Part shown: positions 23,845 to 31,574 of the stretch, piece by piece | Layout of the letters: each line of letters begins with the position of its first letter | How positions within the stretch are numbered: position 1 is the stretch's first letter | Source: an uncultured Bacilli bacterium | GTDB taxonomy: Bacteria > Bacillota_I > Bacilli_A > RF39 > UBA660 | NCBI GenBank assembly: GCA_934096035.1 | Contig: CAKOKX010000003.1 | Location: 1-31,574 of the forward strand | Reading direction: 5' to 3' | Length of the DNA stretch: 31,574 nt | Notes under the pieces: generated by a model | The model's input: only the letters and a program-made list of their open reading frames with translations | What the model was told of the DNA's origin: nothing | The model's database searches: none | Position numbers and translations under genes: made by a program

Positions 23845-23869
23845 AAGATTATAAAAAAGGAGAAATATT

Positions 23870-25234
23870 ATGTTTAATAATAAAAAAGTTCATTTAATAG
23901 GTATCGGAGGCATAAGTATGAGTAGTATTGCCCTTATGCTTTTAAATATGAATGCTTCTGTTTCTGGAAGTGATATTCAAGAATCTGCTTTAACAAAAAA
24001 TCTAGAAGAAAAAGGCATCATAATAAAATATGGTCATCATCCTGAAATGGTTAAGGATGCTGACATTATAGTTTACACTGCAGCTATTTGCAAAGATGAT
24101 CCAGAAAGAATAGCAATTAAAAATGAAAACAAAGAAAACTATGAACGTGCTGAATTTCTTGGTATAATGATGAAAGAATTTAAAAATTCATTATGTGTGT
24201 CAGGAACTCACGGCAAAAGCACCACTACAGGTATGCTAAGTTTAATTTTTCTAGAAGCAAATTTAAATCCAACCATTCAAGTCGGAGCAATTCTACCAGA
24301 AATAAATGGTAATACCCATCTAGGTAATCATGATTATTTTATTATGGAAGCATGTGAATATGTTGATTCATTTCTTCACTTTCATCCAACTAGTGCTATC
24401 ATAACTAACATTGATAATGATCATTTAGATTATTTCAAAAACTTAGATAATATTAAAAAATCATTTTATAAATATGTTAGTTTACTTCCCCAAAATGGTT
24501 ATTTAGTAAAAAACAATGATGATGAAAATTCAAGTGAATTAGATAAATACACAAAAGCAACAGTTATTACATACGGTATTAATAATAAAGCAAATTATGT
24601 AGCTAAAAACATTACTTGTAATGATCTTGGACATTATTCTTATGATCTTTATTTAAACGATGAATTTTTAACAAGCATTAATTTAAATATAAATGGTAAA
24701 CATAACATTTATAATTCACTCGCAGCTTTTGCACTATCACACCAATATATTAAAGATATAAACGTTATTAAAAATGCTTTAGAAAAATATCATGGTGTTG
24801 GAAGAAGATTTGAATTTCTAGGAACTTATAAGGATGCTTTAATTTATGATGATTATGCTCACCATCCATCTGAAATAAAAACAACTCTAGAAAGTGTTAA
24901 AGGCGTTAAACATAATGAATCATGGGCAATATTTCAATCACATACTTATTCAAGAACCGCAGAACACCTAGATGCCTTCGCCGATGTTTTAAGTAAATTT
25001 GACCATATTATTATTGCCAAAATATTTCCAGCTCGTGAAGTAAATATTTACAATATTAGTGAAGATATGTTAGTTGACAAAATTAAAGAAAAGAACCCTA
25101 ATGTTTGTTATATTGAAGATTTTAATAAAATAATAGAATATTTAGATAAAAACATTAAACCAAATGATTTAGTAATATCTATCGGAGCTGGTCCAATAAA
25201 TGCTAATGTTACAAAAAAACTTATAGAAAAATAA
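23870..25234 (+). CDS. murC: UDP-N-acetylmuramate--L-alanine ligase MurC
   Basis: The 454-residue protein has the N-terminal UDP-binding Rossmann fold (KKVHLIGIGGISMSSIALML). The ATP loop GTHGKSTTTGM lies near residues 112-122, with EACEYVDSFLHFHP and TNIDNDHLDY. The C-terminal ligase domain has YDDYAHHPSEIKTTL and FQSHTYSRTA. It adds L-Ala to UDP-MurNAc in the cytoplasm, the first step of the stem peptide. The order of motifs and the length (about 450) are as expected for MurC. Its last codons lie in a bidirectional terminator shared with the convergent dus gene, two bases away. Confidence 0.97.
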   Translation: MFNNKKVHLIGIGGISMSSIALMLLNMNASVSGSDIQESALTKNLEEKGIIIKYGHHPEMVKDADIIVYTAAICKDDPERIAIKNENKENYERAEFLGIMMKEFKNSLCVSGTHGKSTTTGMLSLIFLEANLNPTIQVGAILPEINGNTHLGNHDYFIMEACEYVDSFLHFHPTSAIITNIDNDHLDYFKNLDNIKKSFYKYVSLLPQNGYLVKNNDDENSSELDKYTKATVITYGINNKANYVAKNITCNDLGHYSYDLYLNDEFLTSINLNINGKHNIYNSLAAFALSHQYIKDINVIKNALEKYHGVGRRFEFLGTYKDALIYDDYAHHPSEIKTTLESVKGVKHNESWAIFQSHTYSRTAEHLDAFADVLSKFDHIIIAKIFPAREVNIYNISEDMLVDKIKEKNPNVCYIEDFNKIIEYLDKNIKPNDLVISIGAGPINANVTKKLIEK

Positions 25235-25249
25235 ATCTATAAGTTTTTT
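25214..25249. terminator. Bidirectional terminator inside the ends of murC and dus
   Basis: AAAAAACTTATAGA (25214-25227) and TCTATAAGTTTTTT (25236-25249) are perfect inverted copies with an eight-base loop. The stem covers the last codons of both genes and supplies T runs on both strands. Confidence 0.85.
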
Positions 25250-26217
25250 AATTCGTTTCTATAATTTTCTAATACCTCAATTATTTCTAATCTACTTTTA
25301 CATCTACAAACTTGATTCTTTACTTCTTTATTTTCAGGTAGACCTTTTAAATAATTAAGTAAATGATTTCTTATTTCTAAAACTGCTTGTTTTTCAGTTT
25401 TATCTTCACATAACTTATTCAAATGATATTCCATCATATCAATTTTTTCATTATAATCAATTACTTCAGGTAACTTACCACTTTCTAAGTATTCTACACA
25501 TTCTTTTATTAACCATGGATTACCAAGTAAACCTCGACCAATCATAACAGCACTACATCCAGTTTCATCAAGCATTTTCTTAGCATCATAACAAGATATT
25601 ACATCTCCATTACCAACAACAGGAATATTTACAGCATTAACAACTTCTTTAATAATATTCCAATCAGCTTTACCAGAATATCCTTGCGCTCTAGTTCTAG
25701 CATGCACAGTAATTGCACTTGCTCCATTTGCTTCAGCTATTTTAGCTATTTCTACTGCATTTATAGAGCTTTGATCCCAACCACTTCTAATTTTAACAGT
25801 AACTGGAACATTTACAGCACCAACAACAGCCTTAATTATTTCTCCAACCTTTTCAGGATTTTTAAGTAAAGCACTACCAGCTTGATTTTTAACAGCAACC
25901 TTTGGAACAGGACACCCCATATTTATATCTATAATATCTGGTTTCATTTTTTCTTCAACTATTTTTGCTGCTTCCACAAAAGATTTTACATCACTACCAA
26001 ATATTTGTTGACTTATTGGTCTTTCATCATCATTCATTCTTAAAAGTTCAAAAGTCTTCTCATTCCCATAAGTAATAGCTTTATCACTAACCATTTCTGC
26101 TACAACTAGTGATGCTCCCATAGATTTACATATTCTTCTAAAAGTCATATTACTTATTCCTGCCATCGGCGCCACTACTATTTTTCCATTAATTTCTACA
26201 TTTTTAATTTTCCACAT
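25237..26217 (-). CDS. tRNA-dihydrouridine synthase (DusB-like)
   Basis: The 326-residue TIM-barrel flavoenzyme has VAPMAGISNMTFRRI, ISQQIFGSD and INMGCPVPKVAVKNQAGSAL with the catalytic Cys in GCP. It also has VKIRSGWD, ITVHARTRAQGYSG and GNGDVISCYDA with GRGLLGNPW. It reduces uridines in the D-loop of tRNA with NADPH through FMN. Bacillota carry DusB types with this pattern; which uridine is modified cannot be told. It is the last gene of a three-gene unit, 14 bases after pduL, with GGGGGAT before the ATG. Confidence 0.95.
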   Translation of the reverse strand: MWKIKNVEINGKIVVAPMAGISNMTFRRICKSMGASLVVAEMVSDKAITYGNEKTFELLRMNDDERPISQQIFGSDVKSFVEAAKIVEEKMKPDIIDINMGCPVPKVAVKNQAGSALLKNPEKVGEIIKAVVGAVNVPVTVKIRSGWDQSSINAVEIAKIAEANGASAITVHARTRAQGYSGKADWNIIKEVVNAVNIPVVGNGDVISCYDAKKMLDETGCSAVMIGRGLLGNPWLIKECVEYLESGKLPEVIDYNEKIDMMEYHLNKLCEDKTEKQAVLEIRNHLLNYLKGLPENKEVKNQVCRCKSRLEIIEVLENYRNELKNL

Positions 26218-26231
26218 AAATCCCCCATAAA

Positions 26232-26804
26232 TTATTTTCGTAAAATACCAACATCTCCAGAGTTAAGTAAAAATGCATTAGCATCATCAGTATCTAAATG
26301 CGCCTCAAAATAACCATCTTCACTTACTTTTGCTTTAACTAATATTGCTCCAGGTTTTACACCATTTATTTCTAAATATAAATCTTCCCCATCTAAAACT
26401 TTATATTTTTTGGCATCTTCCGGACTAAAATGAACATGTCTATCTGCTATTACAGCAAAATTTCCACTAATACTTCCATTATCAGTTTTAATCGTTATAT
26501 AACCAGCACCATCTAAATTACCACTTTTTCTAACCGGTAACTTAAGTCCTAATTTTCTTGCATCACTATGAGACACTTCCACTTGATTATAACTTCTAGC
26601 AGGTCCTATAACTCTTACATTTTCTATTACCACTTCACTAGTTTCTAATGTTACAGTTTCAACAGATGCAAATTGACCAACTTGATTTAAATTATTTCTA
26701 ACATGTAATTCATGCCCAAACAACTTATTTATTGCTTCACTTGTTAAATGAACATGTCTTCCACTTATCATAATATTAACTTTTTCTTCTAAATCAAACT
26801 TCAT
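26232..26804 (-). CDS. pduL: Phosphate acyltransferase PduL
   Basis: The 190-residue protein has two PduL repeats with the zinc-ligand signatures SGRHVHLT (about 14-21) and ADRHVHFSPEDA (about 122-133), plus GPARSYNQVEVSHSDA. PduL interconverts acyl-CoA and acyl phosphate; in bacteria without a microcompartment it serves as the phosphotransacetylase of acetate fermentation. No microcompartment shell genes are near and no encapsulation peptide is obvious, so a housekeeping role is likely. It overlaps the preceding gene by 11 bases, with GAGGT 8-12 bases upstream. Confidence 0.93.
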   Translation of the reverse strand: MKFDLEEKVNIMISGRHVHLTSEAINKLFGHELHVRNNLNQVGQFASVETVTLETSEVVIENVRVIGPARSYNQVEVSHSDARKLGLKLPVRKSGNLDGAGYITIKTDNGSISGNFAVIADRHVHFSPEDAKKYKVLDGEDLYLEINGVKPGAILVKAKVSEDGYFEAHLDTDDANAFLLNSGDVGILRK

Positions 26805-27408
26805 AAAGAATTACCTCACAATTAATAACTTTTCCTTTTTCTAATTCCACTTTTATAATATCTACATCACTTAAATTATCATCTATTATTACTCTTTCAT
26901 TAAAACTTAAAACTAATCTATCATCTAAATTATACCCATGTTCTAGTTTATCTAGTAAATAACCAGTTATAGCACTTTTTTGAGTAAAAATAACTATATT
27001 CTTATTACCATTTTTCTTTATTATTCTATCAATTGCAATATTCATTCTTTTATTTACATCATTTAAACTTTCTCCACGATTAAATTTAAAATCAAAGTCT
27101 CTTTCTTGCATAAATCTAAGCATTTTAATATTTCTTCTACCTAAATCTCCAATTCTTAAATCATTCAAAAAAGAATTAATATTTACATCTATATTTTTAT
27201 AACTTGCATAATATTTAGCAGTTCCAATACTTGATGCATAACTTGATGAATAAACTATACTTGCATCAATTTTTTTAACAAGCTTTACACTTGCTTTTTC
27301 TCCTTCAATTGAAAGAGGTCTATTAATTCTTTTTTCTTCTAACCCTTCATCAGTTTCATATAATATATTATCAACAACCAAATTATTACTAACCAAATAT
27401 AATGTCAT
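26794..27408 (-). CDS. Histidine-phosphatase-fold protein lacking catalytic residues
   Basis: The 204-residue protein follows the phosphoglycerate-mutase-like fold. It keeps LYLV at the N-terminus, RPLSIEGEKASVKL, IVYSSSYASSIGTAKYYA, GESLNDVNKRM and NIVIFTQKSAITGYLL. The active-site residues are replaced. RHG of LVRHG is SNN, the Arg in the SSxxxRAxxTA block is Ser, and the second catalytic His (SHG) is replaced by TQK. It should therefore not be a phosphatase or mutase. A binding or regulatory role is possible; its operon with pduL and dus gives no clear hint. The start follows GGTGAT; the promoter shares its -35 with rnr. Confidence 0.8.
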   Translation of the reverse strand: MTLYLVSNNLVVDNILYETDEGLEEKRINRPLSIEGEKASVKLVKKIDASIVYSSSYASSIGTAKYYASYKNIDVNINSFLNDLRIGDLGRRNIKMLRFMQERDFDFKFNRGESLNDVNKRMNIAIDRIIKKNGNKNIVIFTQKSAITGYLLDKLEHGYNLDDRLVLSFNERVIIDDNLSDVDIIKVELEKGKVINCEVILYEV

Positions 27409-27425
27409 TATGTATCACCATAATA

Positions 27426-27454
27426 ATTTTATCAAATTAATTTAAAGTTGACAA
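27426..27454 (-). promoter_or_regulatory. Promoter of the phosphatase-fold, pduL, dus unit
   Basis: On the minus strand TTGTCA (27449-27454) and TAAAAT (27426-27431) are spaced by 17 bases. The -35 overlaps that of the divergent rnr promoter. Confidence 0.65.
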
Positions 27455-27476
27455 TATGCACAAATTGAACTATATT
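27448..27476 (+). promoter_or_regulatory. Promoter of rnr
   Basis: TTGACA (27448-27453) and TATATT (27471-27476) are spaced by 17 bases, about 20 bases before the rnr start. Confidence 0.7.
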
Positions 27477-27496
27477 TAAAATATGAGGATAAATTT

Positions 27497-29968
27497 ATGA
27501 AAAATATGTTAATTGAAATTTTTAAACCAACACCTATTGAACTTACACTTGAAGAACTTGAAAAAAGGTTATATGGAAGAATAATTGCGGGGAAGACTAA
27601 AGAAAATATTTTAAATGATTTAAAGTTATTAGAATTAGAAGGAAAAATATTTTATGATGCTAGAAATAACACATACAAGACATTTCCCTCTAATTTTTTT
27701 ATTACTAAAATTACATCTGTAAAAGATAATGAATTTTATTTTAAGATAAACAGCAAAGAATACAATTTGCCAAATAAAAACAGTCTAAAAAAGAAAGATA
27801 CCATAATTTTAGAAAGAGTTCACAATAGATTTAAATTTATAAAAGCAATACCAAATATTGAACAAGAAAAAAGTAATGATTATGATAGAATTGTAGATTT
27901 ATTTGATGCATACAATAAAAGTTATTCATTGCATGCTTTAGCCAAAATGCTAAAAACAGATGATCTAACAACATTACAAAATACATTAACATCTTTAGAA
28001 GAACAAGGAAAAGTTTACTTTAATGAAGATGAAAATAAATATCAACCATTTCCTAAACAATACAAAATTGTTACCATTGAAACTGGTAAAAAAGGATTTT
28101 ACTATGTCAGAAACAAAGATAGTATATATCCCCTTAAAGATGAAGAAACTACAGGTATATTACCATTTGATAAAGTTATATTAGAAAAAAATAACGATGG
28201 ATTTAATATTATAAAAGTATTAAAAAGAAATAATCCTAATATTATCTGTGAAGTAACAGAAAAAGGCATCAGAGTTGTTGGAAATAACAATATAAAAGTT
28301 AGATGTAATGAAAAAGAATTTAAGGATTTAAAATTACCTGTGGGAACTAGAATACTTGTTAAAATTGGAACTAAAGAAACAAATAAAGTTTATGATGTAT
28401 CATTTATTGAAGTAACTGGACATAAAAATGATTTAACTAGTGAACTTGAAGCAATAGCATGCAACAATGGATTTATTACAAGATATACAAAAGAAGAATT
28501 AGAACAAATAAATTCTATTCCTAAAGAGGTTTTTGAAGAAGATAAAATTGGTAGAATTGATTTAACTAATGAAACTATATTTACAATTGATGGAGCTAAC
28601 ACCAAAGATATGGATGATGCAGTTGGTATTATAAAAACTAAAGATAACAAATATATTTTGACAGTACCAATTGCTCATGTATCACATTATATACCATATA
28701 ATTCTCCATTATGGATTAGAGCTTCTAAAAACACAACCAGCCTTTATCTTGCTAACCACGTTCTTCACATGTTACACCCTATTATTTCAAATGGAATTTG
28801 TTCATTAAACCCTAATGTTGAAAGACTAGCTAAAACCTACAGAATGACTATTAATGAAAATGGTTATGTTGAAAATTTAGAAATATTTGATAGTGTTATT
28901 AAATCTAAAAAGAAAATGACTTATGAAGATGTTAATCAAATATTTTATGAAAACACAGTACCTGAAGGTTATGAACCATTTTTAAAAGATTTATCTTTAT
29001 TACAAGAATTATCTCATATTATTGAAAACAGAAGAATAAAAAATGGTTCATTAGAATTTGATTCTAAAGAAATAGAATTTCTAGAAACCGAAGATAGTCT
29101 TAATTTATCAGCAAAGACTCAAAAAGAAGCTGAAAAAATAATAGCAAATTGTATGATTATTACAAATGAAGCTATCGCAGATTATACTCTTAATTTATGT
29201 CTTATATCCATTTATAGAAACCATGAAATACCAATGGATGAAAAATTACGAGTTACTTTAAAATTAATTAAGTCAATTGGTTATAAAATAGAATGCTTAA
29301 AAGATACAACAGACCCACATGTTTTACAAAAAATTATTAATTCATTAAGCACTAAAGAAGAATTTTTTATTCTATCTTCTCTACTTTTAAGAAGTATGCA
29401 AAAAGCATATTACAGTACAAATAATGCGGGTCATTATGGTCTTGCTTTAGATGGTTATTCTCAAGTAACATCACCAATAAGAAGATTTATGGATCTAATC
29501 ATTGAATACATATTAGATAATATTGAAAATATGCTTGATCCATCATTTGATGTAGAAAACTTTAAAAATGAACTTGAAGAATATGCTAAAAGAGCATCAA
29601 TTATGGAAAGATGCGCAGATAAAGCAGAATATGAAGCTAATAAACTTTATATGGTTAAATATGTTAAAGAACATTTCGATGAAACATTCGAAGGATTTAT
29701 TCAAGATATCACTCCACGTGGATTAATTATAAAAACCAAAGAATTAATCGAAGGTATTATTTTCTTTGAAGATTTAGATGATGGACTATACACTTATAAT
29801 AAGGAATGTAGATGGTTAGAACATAAAAACAATAATAAAAAGATTATGATTGGTTCAAAAATTTTATTAACGCCAAAAGAACTAGATGAAGAATTTAGAG
29901 TAATTTACTTTAATGGTAACTCAAATACTCTAATAAAAAAACAAACACTAAAACGAAAAAAAGACTAA
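27497..29968 (+). CDS. rnr: Ribonuclease R
   Basis: The 823-residue exoribonuclease has N-terminal winged-helix and cold-shock-like regions (about 1-330). The RNB domain has catalytic IDGANTKDMDDAVG (D365, D371, D373, D374), HVSHYI and HYGLALDGYSQVTSPIRRF. It ends with an S1 domain (about 725-800) and a basic tail (KKQTLKRKKD). It degrades structured RNA 3'-5', including rRNA and mRNA in stress. An extra winged-helix segment appears around residues 130-185 (RIVDLFDAYNKSYSLHALAK), so the N-terminal part is longer than in the shortest homologues. GAGG precedes the start. smpB, often next to rnr, is absent; a transposase remnant lies there instead. Confidence 0.96.
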   Translation: MKNMLIEIFKPTPIELTLEELEKRLYGRIIAGKTKENILNDLKLLELEGKIFYDARNNTYKTFPSNFFITKITSVKDNEFYFKINSKEYNLPNKNSLKKKDTIILERVHNRFKFIKAIPNIEQEKSNDYDRIVDLFDAYNKSYSLHALAKMLKTDDLTTLQNTLTSLEEQGKVYFNEDENKYQPFPKQYKIVTIETGKKGFYYVRNKDSIYPLKDEETTGILPFDKVILEKNNDGFNIIKVLKRNNPNIICEVTEKGIRVVGNNNIKVRCNEKEFKDLKLPVGTRILVKIGTKETNKVYDVSFIEVTGHKNDLTSELEAIACNNGFITRYTKEELEQINSIPKEVFEEDKIGRIDLTNETIFTIDGANTKDMDDAVGIIKTKDNKYILTVPIAHVSHYIPYNSPLWIRASKNTTSLYLANHVLHMLHPIISNGICSLNPNVERLAKTYRMTINENGYVENLEIFDSVIKSKKKMTYEDVNQIFYENTVPEGYEPFLKDLSLLQELSHIIENRRIKNGSLEFDSKEIEFLETEDSLNLSAKTQKEAEKIIANCMIITNEAIADYTLNLCLISIYRNHEIPMDEKLRVTLKLIKSIGYKIECLKDTTDPHVLQKIINSLSTKEEFFILSSLLLRSMQKAYYSTNNAGHYGLALDGYSQVTSPIRRFMDLIIEYILDNIENMLDPSFDVENFKNELEEYAKRASIMERCADKAEYEANKLYMVKYVKEHFDETFEGFIQDITPRGLIIKTKELIEGIIFFEDLDDGLYTYNKECRWLEHKNNNKKIMIGSKILLTPKELDEEFRVIYFNGNSNTLIKKQTLKRKKD

Positions 29969-29969
29969 A

Positions 29970-30396
29970 AAATATATTGTTATTAGTAAATACCTAAATA
30001 CTAAAGATCCTTGGATAATTGTAACTAATAAAGATGTTGAACATGCCATTCAAAATTATTCTCATCGTTTTGGTTCTATTGAATGTTTTTTTAAAAATCA
30101 AAAAAGTAATGGATTATATTTAGAAGCTATTAATAATGCTAGTGAAAAAGCTTATAATGCTATGTACACTATGGCTTTGTACTGTTGTGCTTTTTCTAAC
30201 AATTATTGGTGCTGATTATTCTAAAAATACCAAATGTTATAAAAATGAAAAAATAGTTACTCATAAAGTATACAAAAATAAAGGTAAAGTTAAGTTTATG
30301 TCATTATTTAGAATTGGTTTAACACTATTTCATCGAGCCGTAAATTCAACAAAATATATTAGGTTACCAATAAGATTTATTTTGTATGACATATAA
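29970..30396 (+). pseudogene. C-terminal remnant of an IS4-type transposase, frameshifted
   Basis: Right after the rnr stop one frame reads KKYIVISKYLNTKDPWIIVT and continues with NYSHRFGSIECFFKNQKSNG, the Y-(2)-R-(3)-E-(6)-K signature of IS4 transposases. It ends at a TGA near 30218. The expected continuation is in another frame, TIIGADYSKNTKCYKNEKIV to IRLPIRFILYDI (stop at 30396). The shift lies near the T run at 30191-30195. The N-terminal two thirds of the transposase and any left inverted repeat are missing, so this is a dead fragment left by insertion and deletion. Confidence 0.8.
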
Positions 30397-30703
30397 TTAT
30401 TTTTCAACTATGACATTTTAACAATAAAATATTTATAAAAAATAACTTTGACATTTATATCAGTTTCTATAATAACATTTATATCAGTTTTTTATTTCAA
30501 CATTTTTAATAAAAAATCTCTTTTGCTTGAAATAAATTATTTTTAATTTTAAATCATGTGTCAAAATGTGGTTATCAATCACTTTTGCACACAATATAGC
30601 CACACCATAATACAAAAAATGAGATAAATCGTTCATTATTGGTCGAACTTTATACCTCATTTTGTCCAAGTTTTACCGGTATTTTTTCAAAACTGTCCGT
30701 CAA
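30397..30703. other. Intergenic stretch with repeats, no convincing gene
   Basis: It holds a 16-bp direct repeat (30451-30466 and 30475-30490) and imperfect inverted repeats around 30557-30613. These include TGTG-CAAAA-GTG with CAC-TTTTG-CACA, and GTGGTTAT with ATAGCCAC. A longer-range pair CAAAAAATGAG / CTCATTTTG lies near 30614-30665. The parts look like debris from a mobile element or a structured 3' leader of the minus-strand surface gene. Confidence 0.5.
30451..30490. repeat. 16-bp direct repeat, two units
   Basis: ACATTTATATCAGTTT occurs at 30451-30466 and 30475-30490 with an eight-base spacer. A related TGACATTT also occurs at 30412-30419. It is close to the IS remnant. Confidence 0.6.
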
Positions 30704-31574
30704 TCAGTTCACACGAATCGGGTTGCTCATACTTCCGCTCCCCGATACATAGGTTATGGAAGATGAAAGATTAAAGGACGGACGCACACCAACGTTGTTA
30801 CTGACACGGTTGCCGTTCACATTACCATCGTTAGTCACAATAAACGCAATGCTCGAATAATCAGAATTGCGGGAAATCATCCAATCATAATAACCCATAT
30901 ACATCCAATTTATTGTTGTTATTGATGTTCCATTTGCATCGTTACCATCATAATTATTTAGAGCTGTAGTCCACGCACTTGGACTTGCTGCAAATCCATA
31001 GTCACTTGCATACATTAATCCTATTTTTGCATCATATGTTGTATTTTCTACTGGACCTACTATTTCATTTTGATATACTATAGATGGAATTGAAAATTCT
31101 ATATTCTCATATGTATTTCCTCCGACTTTCCAGGTAGTTGTCGCTATTTTATTTGCCCATGTCATACCTATGTTATTTATAAAATTTGTATTTAGATTTA
31201 TTTTATTTAAATTAGACTCACTCCATGTGTTGTTCCCTGTTACAGTATTCCAATAATATGTATCTATTGATGTTAAACTTCCTTTATATGTCGATTCGTA
31301 TGCACTTGAATCAAAATATTCCCCATCTGTTCCTAGTAATGCACTTGTAGCATAATCATATTTTATTAATTTTACTTTGCCATCTATTACTCCAATGATT
31401 CTATATAAATTATCTGTTGGGCATGGGTTTGTTGTTGAACCAAAACATACAAAGTTATTAACTCTATTCCATTTTCCAACACCTGCATATTCCATATTTA
31501 AATTTGCTACACGAGCAGTTAAATTATCTGTTTTTACTATATAAGATTTTCCTTTACATGTTGCTTCTGTAACT
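30704..31574 (-). CDS. Second surface protein with C-type-lectin-like C-terminus (5' part outside window)
   Basis: The visible 289 codons run to the right edge and start upstream of the window; the frame reads VTEATCKGKSYIVKTDNLTA at the edge. Most of it is the same domain as in the protein at 8975-10516, with CPTDNLYRIIGVIDGKVKLI, NTWSESNLNKINLNTNF, KIGLMYASDYGFAASPSAW and a GVRPSFNLSSS end. Upstream of residue VNNFVCFG the two differ, so this copy probably has another N-terminal part. The variable stretch reads DYSSIAFIVTNDGNVNGNRV. The stop is TGA, which argues against the Mycoplasma code. Surface display and ligand binding are inferred. Confidence 0.82.
   Translation of the reverse strand, partial: VTEATCKGKSYIVKTDNLTARVANLNMEYAGVGKWNRVNNFVCFGSTTNPCPTDNLYRIIGVIDGKVKLIKYDYATSALLGTDGEYFDSSAYESTYKGSLTSIDTYYWNTVTGNNTWSESNLNKINLNTNFINNIGMTWANKIATTTWKVGGNTYENIEFSIPSIVYQNEIVGPVENTTYDAKIGLMYASDYGFAASPSAWTTALNNYDGNDANGTSITTINWMYMGYYDWMISRNSDYSSIAFIVTNDGNVNGNRVSNNVGVRPSFNLSSSITYVSGSGSMSNPIRVN
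30793..30892 (-). other. Hypervariable GC-rich segment (VR-like), copy 2
   Basis: This is the counterpart of 9064-9163, of equal length with no gaps. Coding codons are rich in AAC/AAT (nine in the segment), as expected of a sequence close to a DGR template. The 36 bases that follow in the reading direction (30757-30792) equal copy 1 exactly. Confidence 0.5.

Larger units (their letters stand above)
23501..23869. other. Intergenic region between divergent nrdD and murC
   Basis: This 369-base gap has no gene. It holds the nrdD promoter, a 20-bp palindrome, the murC promoter and both ribosome sites. I saw no NrdR boxes and no riboswitch-like structure. It is very AT-rich with many T runs. Confidence 0.7.

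Noticed and set aside
23501..23869. NrdR boxes or a B12 riboswitch before nrdD
   Set aside because: No ACACTATAT-type boxes or conserved riboswitch core could be seen.
30484..30669. A 61-codon frame on the minus strand
   Set aside because: No ribosome site, no recognisable domain, and it covers the inverted and direct repeats; it looks like chance in IS debris.
30704..31574. Mycoplasma-type code with TGA as tryptophan
   Set aside because: All Trp codons in recognised genes are TGG, and TGA serves as the stop of this gene at the same end as its paralogue's TAA.
1..31574. CRISPR array, reverse transcriptase or DGR template repeat in the window
   Set aside because: No regularly spaced repeats, no reverse-transcriptase motif in any frame, and no third copy of the variable segment were found.

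Overview
The window reads as chromosomal DNA from a very AT-rich, low-GC Gram-positive bacterium, most likely an uncultured gut lineage of the Bacilli close to the Mollicutes or Erysipelotrichia (RF39-like). The lineage is inferred. Supporting signs are the AT-rich codon use, consensus TTGACA/TATAAT promoters, strong AGGAGG ribosome sites, TGA used as a stop (the standard code, not the Mycoplasma code), an anaerobic class III ribonucleotide reductase, and retained endospore genes.

Layout. 1-1000: a short promoter-hairpin unit, a decayed nuclease-toxin domain interrupted by an amber codon, and tRNA-Met. 1030-2771 (minus): a chloramphenicol acetyltransferase-like gene behind a secreted CAP-domain protein. 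2940-5522 (plus): a calcium-type P-ATPase. 5730-5999: a lone holin-like gene. 6079-8416 (minus): engB, a pseudopilin-like gene and der. 8506-10516: a small conserved-looking protein of unknown function, then a large anchored surface protein with a C-type-lectin-like C-terminus. 10629-14296: a short M3-like peptidase, ffh and a VanY-type carboxypeptidase.

14455-20227 is a division and sporulation block. ftsA, ftsZ, spoIIGA and sigE lie on the minus strand, and spoIIIAH, gerE and gerM diverge on the plus strand. Candidate sigma-E and sigma-K promoters precede spoIIIAH and gerE. Then come tRNA-Arg, an unknown gene with an operator-like palindrome, and nrdD. nrdD is split: a separate 60-residue protein carries the glycyl-radical motif. 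murC follows on the plus strand, facing a minus-strand operon of a histidine-phosphatase-like pseudoenzyme, pduL and a dihydrouridine synthase. rnr runs divergently from that operon. It is followed by a frameshifted IS4-type transposase remnant and, at the right edge, a second copy of the lectin-like surface protein that leaves the window.

Two observations stand out. The two surface proteins are about 80 percent identical, except for a 100-bp GC-rich segment near the 3' end. There, nonsynonymous codon changes sit mostly at NNY codons, and an almost invariant block of about 49 bp follows. This is the pattern of a diversity-generating retroelement target, although no reverse transcriptase or template repeat lies in the window. 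Second, the anaerobic ribonucleotide reductase carries its radical glycine on a separate small polypeptide.
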